Shown in pieces: positions 37,301 to 49,675 of a stretch of 64,000 nt of DNA (position 1 is its first letter; every line of letters begins with the position of its first letter). Position numbers and translations under genes: made by a program. The notes under the pieces are model-generated. The model saw nothing but the letters and a program-made list of their open reading frames with translations, had not been told where the DNA came from and did no database searches. The stretch is from Taenia hydatigena (lineage: Eukaryota > Platyhelminthes > Cestoda > Cyclophyllidea > Taeniidae), in assembly GCA_036345935.2 (NCBI GenBank), contig JADWOT020000006.1, positions 13,366,519 through 13,430,518 of the forward strand. Reading direction: 5' to 3'.

Positions 37301-40300
37301 ATTTTACTTTTGGAAGAGTCGTTGCTACCGCTGGCGTCGGGCGTCGGTGTCGCGATACTGGAGGAGGAGGGACGACGATCGGCAGCATCGGAGGCGCTGC
37401 GACTTAGGCACGTAGAGTCCGCTTCACCGCATAAGCTCACCAAGCGCATAACTTCAAGAATGAAAACAAACGGGCAGGCTCGAATTCACCCGCACTACGG
37501 CTTCATGTTGGGTGCAGTACAACGTTAAAAATTGCCTGCCTGCCCACCTGCTTTCGTACTCGCATAAACTGTAAAGTCTGAATCTACTTTGCTATGCACC
37601 TCACCAAAAATGAAATAGGAAAATTCGTTTGATGTGCTTAAAAATTACTAGTAACGATGACGATCTTGGTTTACTGACTGGCAGCTCGATATAGTGCCAA
37701 TAATTTTGGCTCATTGATCATCAGAAAGCAAATGCGGTAAGATTTTTAGCCTAAATGTAAAAAACGAATATTGTAACGAGCAAATGGTGTGATGAATCAG
37801 CAGGGAGATTGTAGTTAATTCATACAGTCATTGTAGCATATATGGGGAAAGCGACCAGTAGACTTAGATTATGGCATACCCTTATCCAATAGATGGAGAA
37901 ATGGAATGAAGACTGCAGTGGGAAGATAATGATTAAGCTTATGAGCATTAACCCCTAAAGTGCCTCACCGCTCCTTCCTTGAGGAGGAAAGAGCTATCAG
38001 CCGTCATTGCGTTGAAATGGTTAGAAAGCAGGAAAAAACTTTCATTGCCTCTAAACGCACCACTTTTCATGAATTTCTCATGAAGGTTACGCACTCTCGT
38101 CTGCTCGTCATCAAGCTGCTGTATGTCCGATTGACTAGTCAGAGACCGTCGATTAAATTGCTGATCCCTGCTAGTTGAACGCCCACTATTAGACCGCGAC
38201 GCTGATGTGATAAGTCCCTCATCAACGAAGAGCGTCCTAAAGACCGTATTCCGAACGTCCCATTGAGCGAATATATCGGCAGTTATTTGACTTATTAACT
38301 CCAGTTTCTCCTCCTGTCGCTTCCTGCGTTCTTCTGCGGCTTCAAGAACTCTAGTATTCTTTTGCAGGACTACAAAGGCATTGTAGGCATTTTCAAAGGC
38401 ATTGTGATAACATTGTTAGTAAACATCCCCATGGGAAGTATTGTGTCATCCTCAAAAACGTTCCTAATAATGAGTAGCCTTTCTGCGTCATAATATGAAC
38501 TTTAAAATGGTCATTTTAAAAACAAAAAGAATCAACACTTAGTATCAATGACGCAACTACAGGATATCTTCTAAGTATACTAGAAAACAATACTTCTTAA
38601 AAAAGTAAACAATTTACACACGTTGCCAGTCAATAATTCAAGCTTGATTTACATGGAGGAAAAAAAATCGACCAATATGGAATCACGTCATCAATGAATG
38701 GACATTGGTAAATAGTGAGAAAGAAATATTTTCGACGAACTCAAAGTTTCTCAGTGTCAAAGTACGGCAGAAACCCTTGTTGATACCAACCAGAATTCCA
38801 ATTTAACAGAATTATTCATACGAGTAAATGGGCAAGCTGACAGCTTACGCATGCTCTCCATTTCTGGCTCATCTACTTTGCCGAAATTGTCGAAGCCTTC
38901 AGTGAATATCTTTTGCCACCGAGCGACCTCGTCATGTGTGGAGCAGACAAATTTGCTCAAAGTCGGGGCAGCGTTCTTAGAATCCATGAGAATAATGAAG
39001 GTAAGCGGGGAACCGGCTTGGTCGCGAAAGTACCCGAAGTGCTTAGTCCATATAAGGATCGGAGGCTGCGTCACAACAGAAATAGTAAGACCCTTCTCTA
39101 ATTTCTGCATTCAATCTTAGGAGTTATCTTTGATGAAAAGCTTGGAAATTGGGAGGGAACTGAAGAGTAATGCCTACTGTTGTTCGTGTGGCAACAACAA
39201 TTGTCCCCTTAAAAGAAGTATTGTTTGAATGAGTCAAAAGTAAATGATAAACACTTTATTCAAAGCAATGATCCGGAGGTTCAGTTAGTTGTTAACGCGA
39301 ATCCCCACCCTAATTAACACCTTTATTTGCTAGACTGTCATCGAAAATTGATTCGATGTTTCAATCCATTAGAATGGTCGTATTCTTCAGGAATTTTTAG
39401 AAATTCCACGAAAGGTTAAAATAATGCACGCAATGCATTAGGAGGTATTCCTATTTTCCTTTCAGCCACAATACAATATGTCATTTGAATGATTTATGAA
39501 ATCATAAATTCAAATAAGCTTCGTAAGGATATTTCGCATTATCGCAGAAATGACATAAAAAGGTATTCAAGAGTAGATTTACGAGATTATTCAAAGTATG
39601 CTTAGAGGAGTTCCTTACCATATTTGTATCGCGGTAAAGTGAGTATTTTCCAGTTTCAGGGTCTTGTCGAAGGAGGAAGAAGCAATCTTTGAGCGCCACA
39701 CCATGGAGTTCTACATTTCATCCAAATATATGATTGTTAAAATGACAAGAGAACAACATCCTCACTCCTGAAACCGAACAAACGACGAATCATTGCAATA
39801 GGATGAATTTCGAAAGGAGGCAAAACTAGCTACGGGACCCGGGATTCAATATATACTATCCAAAAAAATCCAAAGCTTAAAAGTGTGCACAAACATAACA
39901 CTAATAAAACAATTCAGAGTTCGGGGTTTACAGCTAATGAGATGTCAGTAAGCTACAGGTCATCAGTGACACATGACGTCGAATTCGAGTGCAAACACTA
40001 GCTTCCCAGCAGAAAATTATCGCAATACCTAGGAGATTAATTCACTTGAGACTCGTGACATGAAATGACCAATTATCCATACTAACTGTACCTCTGATAA
40101 GTGAAACCCCAACAGAGTAATTGATCAAGCGGTAGTTATTGAAGACAAATCGTTACCTGATTAGCGTCTTGCTTTAGAGGTATCAAAAAACGTGTTGCCG
40201 AAGAAGTCGAAATGAATATTTAAGAAAAAGAATGCACTGAAAGTATTGGAAGTAAAGGAGGGGTTACTTGATTTAAAAATTATCGTGCTGCGAAAATACT

Positions 40301-43300
40301 CTGCAAAATATCACTACAATGCGGAAGTAACAGAGGATATCCGGAAATGTTAAATGCTACGCAATGTATACTGACCGATATTGCATAGCTTTCCACCTTC
40401 CTTGCGGCTCTGAACAGCCAGCTTATCGTAGTTGATTAACTTTGCGTCCGAAGCTTTCATCCATTCCAGGAGGGTTTTGTGTTTCGTATCGCTGCTGTCC
40501 ACGTCGACCCAATCCTCCTTCAGGTTGTCCGCAAAGTAACGTAGCTTCTCCGCATGTACAAGGTCGGTCATTTTCTGCTGCGCACCTAGAAGCAGACCCT
40601 GGGCTGCTCTTCGGGATGTATTAAGGTCGTCAAGTTCAGTCGAGTCATCTTGAACTGAAAAAAGGATTCTTTATACGGGCGAACTTACTCACCTTACGAC
40701 AGGAAACCGTTTTCAGACAATTTCCTTCACCGTCGCAAACTTTTAACTTACGTTTTCCTGATGACTGTTTCAACATTAGACAGTAAATCTACTTTTACTC
40801 ATTAACTGGATTCCTACCCACGCAAACTGTCATGAAGCATTTTCGAAATGTGAATTTAAACCTCAGCCTTTAGCAGCCAGGCTGAGATTCGAATGTGATA
40901 GACTCCATACAGTCTTCTTTTGTAGCAGTCTGCTGTCAAAATATTTTGAAGATTAACCTTTACCCTTACAACACGGGGACATCAAATTCGACGCAGCCGT
41001 GATAAAATGACTTAAACTAGTCATGTGAGCATTTGTTAACTCAGTCACATGAAGCAACGTAGGGAAATTTAGGTCGAAAGTCGGAATGCGGATATGCAGA
41101 AGTGGTATCCTTCAATCAGGTATTATCATGCGAATGCTTCAAAAGACTCCCAAGGCGTAAGTCCCATGGGCTAATTGAAAACGCTGTTTCTATAATCTAC
41201 GTCTACGCACGTAAGGTGATGGGCTGGAGCTTGGTGTGTACACAACGATTACTATAGACAGTTTTTATTAGTGTGGGATTATCTTGTCAAATTTCTTTGC
41301 TATGACAAGGAACAATCTTGAACCTTGCCATACGAAGTGGAACAAGGTGACATGGGTTAAACTTTTGTGGTACAAATCAAATTCGTCGAAAAGCACCTAG
41401 AAGTCCAGAAAAAGATGAAAAACATTTGCCAACCAAAACATACAATGGAGCGAATAAAACTACCTTTACCGTATTAAGGGGTCAGTGTAAAATCCATCTT
41501 ATCCGTCAATCATACAAACTACACGTTAGTATAATCGGAATAAAGAGTTCATAGTTTTATTGTAAAGTGGTGTAGGTATCGGCAGGACCACAGTTGTAAA
41601 TCATGATTATTGCAATGCACACGGCAGTACAAAGCGAAGTACCTTCGCCGCACTGAGCGCGCATGACGCCTTTGCGAGTAACCTACCAATAGTGTCTGAT
41701 ATGATTCCCGATAGGAGCGTCTCAATCTTGGTCCAACGCTGTATAATTATCATGTAACAGTCAGGTATATTTCGCCTCTTGGTCCGCGGTTCTCTCTCGC
41801 ATGCCTATTGAAATAAAAACCATAGTAAGATTAATTTGCAACACAAATTCGGAAGTAACTCTAACTAATTCCTGTTTAAATGCTAACGAATTCCAAGCAC
41901 TTAGGAAGCCAGCTGCCCAGTACAAGGAAATTGGAAAGTCAAAATAAAGCATAACCATCTGGAAGAATTCCACATAATCATATTAAAGCATCAAATATAT
42001 ACAAATATGCCTTGAGAAAAGCTGGCTGAAATTGAAAAGATGGGCATGCTACGGGAGTATTTAGTCGTATTATAATTAGCGACAAAGACGCGTTGGAATT
42101 GCAGACGCAACCGGTCCCTATAGACTGAGTCTATAAAATAAGTTGAATACTCAACCCCTCTAAACACACAACCACATAAATGACCTTTCTAGTTTAGTAG
42201 ATTTGAACATAATCTACTGAAAATGTCAACCACATGATTCATTAAATTTCAATTACGTCGGAATAACTAATTTGTGGGTCTGATACATTTAGATTTCTCC
42301 ATCGCATAAATTCAGGTTTAACAGCGGGGAAAGAGCGTATATATTTGCACTTAAAAGGCGTTTCGAATTTGATTAGAAAATACAGAGGATATTAAATACA
42401 CCGGAAATAAACGGGTGATTAAGACTTTCAAGAAGAGCCAGAGCCTTTCAAGGGCCCTACATAAGGACCAGGGGGATCTTTTAAAAAAGTGATAGAGAGT
42501 TCGTATTTGCTTCGTTTCACCACAAATGGTGACAGTACCGTTTAAGTGCCCACTGGCATCGTCATGGGGATGTGTTTAACCACAGACACAACCCCGTGAC
42601 TCTAAGTCCTTATGCAAGGCCACAGCCACCCTTTTTTAACCCAGCCTGTGCAGCCTCAGAGAGCCGCCAGTGCGATGCGAACAAAGGACAAAATTAACCC
42701 ACAAGAAGCGCAAAGTAATGGAGACTTGTGAGATCAGTGCCTACTATTTAGGGGAATTTAATTTTCTGCCAAATTTTAAGTAATTCAAAAATCCATGGTT
42801 GCTTCTTAACGAAGGAACAATGCACACAGCTAACAAAAAAAGCCAAAATGCAGCACGTTACAAGGTTATGCAGTAAATGTGCTAAAAGGACACGTGCTTT
42901 TTTTCACATGAAAAAAAATAGCATCTTAAGTAAAAGCAAACAAACGTATTTTGAAGAAGCAAACACTTAGGATGTCTACACCTTTCAAAAACAATTTCAA
43001 ATAGTGCTCGATGGCGCTCAAAGTTTGAACACTTACGAACCCGTAACGAGACAAAGAAGGTTAATTAATGGGAAAGGTAACAATTCCAGAGCCAGTCCCA
43101 AGGACTTTTGCCTGGTTGCCTCTCTGGGAAAAAGATCGGAATTTCAGCCAAAAAATCTGCTCATTTGATATTATATATCGCGAAAAAGTATTATTTACAG
43201 AATGCCAGACTTAAAAGCTCAATAGCTGACACATTGAAGCACTGAAGACTCGAGAGCTGAATATGTCAAGTGTGTTAAATCTTGTTTAGCGTTAACAAAC

Positions 43301-46300
43301 AAGCCTATGAGCTTCACAATTTACGTCTTAGCTCGATGTTTCAGCAAACCTGGAATTAATCACCCTGCTAAACAGAGTGCGCAATTTGCAGAGCACCCCT
43401 TGGTTTGAAAATAAGGGAATGAAGGGATAGCGTTGAATGAGACATGGCTTCTAATGAATGCAAACATGAACAGCAAAAGAAAAGAATGAGCGCAAATGAC
43501 AGCGAAGAACTTACGCTCAACCTTTCCGCAAAGTTCCGGTTGGCCTTTAGGTTACTGAGGCTTTCGGTAAGAGAGGATTGCACAAACATCAGTGCGCCGT
43601 AGGCTTCGATCAACCGATAAAGCCTGGCCTCCGTTAACTAACAAGAAAAAATAAAGACCTAGAGGTTTTCAATTATTAGATGAGAGATAAAACTTACCTA
43701 CAGAACTGTGTCGCGGGCTGGTTTGATGTAGAATGTCATTTTGGAAAGGTTACCACAAAGTTCCAAAATAAATGCCGCAGTGTTGTGCTCCACTTAAAAA
43801 AACTAAGATGAGTTGTGGGAGAAGTTTTATGGAGTGCAATAGAGCTAATTCATATCACCAGAAATTATTATCGCGATTGTTTGCAAGCTTGTATCTTTCC
43901 GTCATTTAAATGAAGAATACCACCCATATTAAAAACGATGCAAAAAATGAATCGTTTCCAACTTTGGCAAGTACATCTGGGAGCTGGACGAATATTTCAG
44001 ATAGCGTGTACGGAAACAAATATGCTGAAGTTATAAATGAGATGTCAAACAATATTGAAGCCGACTGATCGTATGCTAAATTAACATTTTATATTCTTCA
44101 CCAGGGTGAGTATGATCAGACAAAGTTGTAGCCAGTTTAACGGCCAAAGACACTAGGGACAGTGCAGCCAAACGAACTGCTTCAACAACATTTTTACGTT
44201 CCTATTAAAGGGGTTTATGAATTTATTTTACTAAGCGGCATCATTACTTTGTTCCTAATAGAAACTTTTTTGTTGGTGCCTTGCTATCCTGCTCCATCAG
44301 CGGTGAAATATATGCGAAATCCCAACACGCAGCATGAATTAGGGTGGGTAGTAGTAAATCCTTCTCTTAAAGCCATAAATTAGTGTAAAGCAAGAATAAT
44401 GCAAATTCTGTGAGTTACAGTTACCGAAATCGAGTGTCGAATTCACGGAAAATAAATCCACTTTGGTAATTAGATGCCACTCGGCTCATATCCATCAAAT
44501 TCAGTCTTTTGCTTCGAAGCTTATTTTGTGGGTTTCCAATTTTCATCAGACCAGAAAGCTGTGACACATGGTGATACATCGTGGCGTCATGTACCTCCCC
44601 ACTGGCTCGACTGCAAGATGAATTTCTAGTGAATTTTAATATATCCGATTACCTAAGACAAATACATCTAGTATAAGTGGGGAATTTTCAACTTTACGGT
44701 TGCTGAATTGAATTCATTGATATCAATTATTCAACATTACGTGCAATAAAGAGATTTCAAAAATTACGTGCTTTAAAATTCAGGTTCCAGCTGCATGTTA
44801 CGGTGAGAGTAATGAAAAATGTTCCCTAATCAGAGTATCAAAGCAAGTAATATACTAGCAGAAGAATAATTACAGCTTTGATGAAGCACTGTCCAAGATT
44901 GTTGGTAATGTGATCTAGTCTGGCGTTATGAGCCTCCAGCATGTAGCAGAGAAGGAGTGTATGGCTCTTTAGCACTTCATCCAGGTGGGGAAAGAGGTTC
45001 TCATTCAGGTTCAGGGAGTCCTCGCGTTTTGGCGGGAAGGACTTCAAGAAGACATCCCGTATCATCACGAGCAAATCCACATAGCGTATTTCCGTTGAAA
45101 TCAGTTCTGTGGAAATCAACATTAAATTTAGCATAAAATGAAGGATCCAGCCACCTCACAATTAACTTTAGTTTTAAGCCCCTCAACTGCATCACATGTA
45201 CTAGAGTTTCAACATTATTTTCCGTGTTGGAAACTAGTCAAGCAGCGTAAGTATTTACACGACAAAACTCGGCCATCCAGCAATTTATGGTGTAAACATA
45301 AAGGTGTAAAGGTGAAGATATTTTTATCGTTCACGCGCCCAGTTAGAAGGGAGTGACCTATCAAAAGGTTGTTGGAATAGCCGGTGTTATGAAGACTCGG
45401 GTTATGTCGATATTCCAGTGAAAAAAAATGAGTATGAAATGAGGTTCTGAGGTATTTAGCCTGTGAATGATTTAATGAACGTCAGATTTCCATTTTCAGA
45501 AAAGGTAACAGTAGAAACGCTCTCAGTGTTGCACTAACCAGGTGGTAGAGTAAACGATGAAGCAGGTTTTTACTCGGTAGGTGGCAAAACCAAAATTGGT
45601 AATTTGTTAAGTGATGTGAGAATAGTCATGCCTATTTCCTTCTGCATGGATGTGAGGCGTTTAAGGCACGCCAGAGGAATTATTCGAGAGCTCTTTATCT
45701 TACAACTACCAACCAAACGTGCAAAATGAGAAAATTAGAAACGTATGGCAAGTGAATGGATGAACAATTGTAGAAAATATAACAAATCACCCCAGATTTT
45801 GTCGTTCCGACTGATGAAGTGGTTGGAATATTGCAACCGTTTATCCTCGCCTAGAAAGGCGAGCCAGCTGGGGCAGTCGACAAGATATTGACCTCTTTGG
45901 ATAAGCTCTTCAGGGGAAGGAGGATGCTCTGGAACCTCAAAGTCGGGAGCCTGCGCACCGTCTTCAACCTCAATCGAACGCTCGTCCGACTCTACTGCGC
46001 GTAGTAATTCATTCGGCGTGCTTGAAGGACCGGAGTTAAATAAATGCCTGTTGAGTGACTCGAAGTAGTGGAGCATTCCTCATCAGGCACATAATTTTGT
46101 ATTTGTATTTCTTAATTTCTTTTGCGAAACAATCATGGGACCCCAAAAATATTACAGCAATAAAACCAAAGTTTTGGAGAAGATTATAGAAACTTAACTA
46201 AATTAAGTTAATTACTAATATCAATGAAAACTTCAAATGTAAGAGTTGTCAAAGTGCATGTTTTTGAGCCTCTATCCTTCGAGTTGAAATGTATTATGAA

Positions 46301-47479
46301 AATCCACAAGAAAGGAACTAAAAGGGCCCTTGTTTTTCATTCAGTTAGTTGGTTAGATAAACAGGCATAGACCTGATCACGTAGGATCCCACAATAAAAT
46401 AAAGGTCTTGAAACGCCAGAATCACCAGTTTTATATTTTCAAGCGCATCGATTCTCTGCCCAGTTTGTTATTAAGTGGTCTTAGCACTTTGGTACACCTT
46501 ACATCGTAAGGGATGACGGTGAATGAATGAGACTTACAGGAAAAAAAAACAAATGACAGAGACATACAGTTGCATAAGTATACCAAAAGCAGCCAATGTA
46601 AAACGCTTTAATGAACTCATTTTGCTTAAATGCAATGAACGCAATAATGTGCTGGCACTATTAATTGTTTGATATGGGCATTACTGCTTAGCTTGAAGAA
46701 AGTGACATTTGCGTAACAGAACTCCAGGTAGAGAAAACAATTTCGATGTCTTTTAGGCAATCTTATATAAGATTGTTTTCCAAGGATTTTGGGTACAACA
46801 ATTTCTTATAAAAGTAAACGTGGCTCAACAGCTTGGAGGAAAGTGTCAATTTAACGACTGCCGAGGCGCCAACAAGCACTGAAAGATCTTGGATGTATTT
46901 GGTACTAGTGCTATGACATACAATAATTCACATTGCTGTTAATCTAGGGGAAATCAAAATGGTAAACAAAGTATGCAAAAAGAAACACTTACGACTCATG
47001 CCCTGAAGCTGTGAATTCCGTCGCTGCATCTGATTCCTTAAGAAATCGGAGGACTTAAATAGTGACCTGCTATTAAGGATAAGTAAAACCCAAACACACG
47101 ATTCATCCTTTTTTAAGGTAGACATAGTGAAAAACGTCAATTTTTATTGTGCGTAATGATTGTCAAAAATGTGAACAAACATAGGCAAATGCGAAAGGAC
47201 ATTCCAACATTTTAAAGGTGGCAATTGATCAAAAAAGCAAGGAATGAATGATGAAACAACTTTTCTTCAATGCCATACTGATACAGCCCTTCACAGGCAA
47301 ATAAAAAACCGCAACAAATACCAGTTGGTGTTATTTAGCAACAGTGGGTTCAATAATAAAAATAAATATGGTTAGCTACGAGCTTTAGAATGGCAATATT
47401 TAACACAGGAGCAGTCGGTATTTAAAGGCAGGCAAAACTAGATTTCGATCGCTTAACTTACGTCACAGTCCGACCCCAT
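34365..47479 (-). CDS. Lbc-like Rho guanine-nucleotide exchange factor (DH-PH, coiled coil)
   Basis: Would activate a Rho-type GTPase. Exons, 5' to 3': 47479-47462, 47053-46993, 46078-45791, 45106-44874, 43637-43515, 41804-41687, 40654-40376, 39710-39619, 39104-38849, 38369-38061, 37451-37308, 36574-36531, 35488-35109, 35032-35008, 34936-34850, 34652-34365; in phase, 914 residues. DH domain (about 122-300): ELISTEIRYVDLLVMIRDVF, LFPHLDEVLKSH, LIEAYGALMFVQSSL, then IPDCYMIIIQRWTKIETLL. PH domain (about 355-485): LHGVALKDCFFLLRQDPETG to FVCSTHDEVARWQKIF. The C-terminal coiled coil (REEARLEREDQKLKNLAKDL) resembles those of GEF-H1/AKAP13 relatives. A Ser-rich linker lies between. Uncertain: the first two small exons (phase fit, weak acceptors), the gtttga donor at 35108, the 25-base exon 35032-35008, and whether the last exon ends at the stop. 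Confidence 0.82.
46758..46775. repeat. Perfect 18-bp palindrome
   Basis: caatcttat followed by its exact reverse complement, in the second intron of the modelled RhoGEF gene. Function unknown; chance is possible in AT-rich DNA. Confidence 0.6.
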
Positions 47480-49661
47480 GGTATTGAAAGCCAACGATCA
47501 GCCCACCTGGCCAACGGAAATATAAACATACTTAACCTGTCGAAATAAATGTCATGGTTTTAAACTTGCAAAAAAAACACCTGTTATTTGATTCTTGTTT
47601 TCTATAGGATCACAACACGACTGGCATATGTGCTTTACCTAACGGTTGCAAAAATGGTATCACACGAAAAGCAATCCAAAAAACCCGTTGCAGTGCGTTT
47701 CAGAGGCTCTAAACTAAAGAAATAATGAACCATCATAATGAATTTTGGTAATGCAAGCAAAATTCTAGGTCTTTTCACCAGTGTACAAATGACAAGATTA
47801 AATCCATCTTGCTTCGGCTTAAAATAGCACGACTTTCTTGAATCACTAGAGCCCAAGTATTCACTTAAACCTATTGCCAAAAATTATACTGTCCTGAGTA
47901 ATTTGATCGTTAAGTAAAAAATGAACACATTTTGCGTTTCCAGGAGGTTGACTTTAAAAACAGCGTTAAAAAATTTTGAATACGGCTATTTCTCCGCTAA
48001 GCATCTGAAATAACCACAAACACGATGTTATGTGGAGACGGCTCTTTAAGGTATCCAGGCAGCGATCGCAAATAGAGCAGGGAAAAGGCACAGAGTTATA
48101 CTATTCTAACCAGGAATTAATGGTCTCTGTGCCATCATTGTAAATCAAGTTGTGAGTTCTCCAAATAACGAGAAAACGTGCTTTGAGATGTGTGCAATAA
48201 TTGAGATACGAAGCATTTCCCTCGCATAGCTCATGCCCAGTCTTGGTTATAACTTTACAACTGATGGGTGGTATTAGCCAAATAAAAATGCAAGAATTGA
48301 ATGGCAGGAAGGACATACAACTGATCAAGAGTACAAGGAGGTCTAGCAAAGACTCGGACTTTTTACTCGGGGATTAACTGCCAGATAATCCAGGAAATTG
48401 CGCAAAATATATTGTGTAAATTTCAAGTTGGCATTTCATGCAATAGAATAGCATTTTACCATACTTCACAAAGATGTGTGTAAGGGAAAAATAATAGAAG
48501 CAAAACTTCTTGGTAAAAGTGCAAACTCTTGCGGATAATAGCGTCTAGTTAGGCAACGAAACGTACGAGATAGTTGGGTGCATGACCCGCACTCCAATTC
48601 AGGTTCCAAGATTAAAAATCACTACCGATTAATTGCCAATTACAAGTTGTTAGACCGTATTGCGATCTACCGAAATAAATAGCAATCGAAAGCGTAGTCT
48701 GCATGCCTGGATCAAGACAATGCAGAACGTAAATTATTGGGCGTCAAAAATCCCAAACAGTCGAACGATTCCCGCCAAAAACGTTACGAAGAAGAAACAG
48801 TAACAGTGAGATGGTTAACAAATCTGACAGCCAATGAGTGTCTGCATGACTGATCCAGACAAAAGATGTTATTAGTGTACACTACCAAAAACATCTAGCT
48901 AAACAAAAAATTTTACTGCCGAATCCAATGGACTAAAATGAGATCTAGAAATGATAATGATATCAGCAACTCGTGAAATACTATGCAGACAGCTTTACTG
49001 TTCAAAATCAATTATTCAACAGTAGGCAGCAGCAAATGTCTATGAAAATTGGGAGGAACAAATGCATATTCGATACTACCTAACGACGCAACTGACTGAA
49101 CAAACACATGAAAGATGCTGGGATAAGAACTAAAAGCGAATGCTTGCCCTGTTATGTACTTCGCTCATCAAACGCATAGTGTATATGCATGCACCCTCTC
49201 CATCTAGATCATCGCGGAAAAGCGATCGCGATAACACTATAACTTAAACTATTCGCTATCATGCAATGGGAAAAACATGAAATCAAGGGTTTTGCTAAAG
49301 TTAGTCTAGCATAAACCTCAGCGCGATTTTAGTTGCATAGAGTCACGCGGTTACACTAACGGTAAACTACAGTCAATTTGTTAAGAAACGTCAACCTTCT
49401 CCATAACCGTCCGGGATCAAACAACAATTCAGCACATTTCTTAATTTTAGTATGCTAAATGTTGAATTTACACAAACTGATAAGTTAGAGTCAGCCTCGT
49501 CGTAGCATCTCCTGTTTTATCACTGAAAGAGAAACGCAATAGGTTCTTGAAACGAAAGAGGCAGCTCAGCGAATAGAGTGTCAGAACGTCATATGATAGA
49601 AAAGGCGTTCTGCCAACAACGCAGCGAGGTGACACACACATTGATTGCTATAAACGTTTGC

Positions 49662-49675
49662 ACGTGCATGCACGT
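49662..49675. repeat. 14-bp palindrome containing an E-box
   Basis: acgtgca followed by tgcacgt. With the preceding c it forms CACGTG, the binding core of many bHLH factors. Position is far from any gene, so a regulatory role is only possible. Confidence 0.4.
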
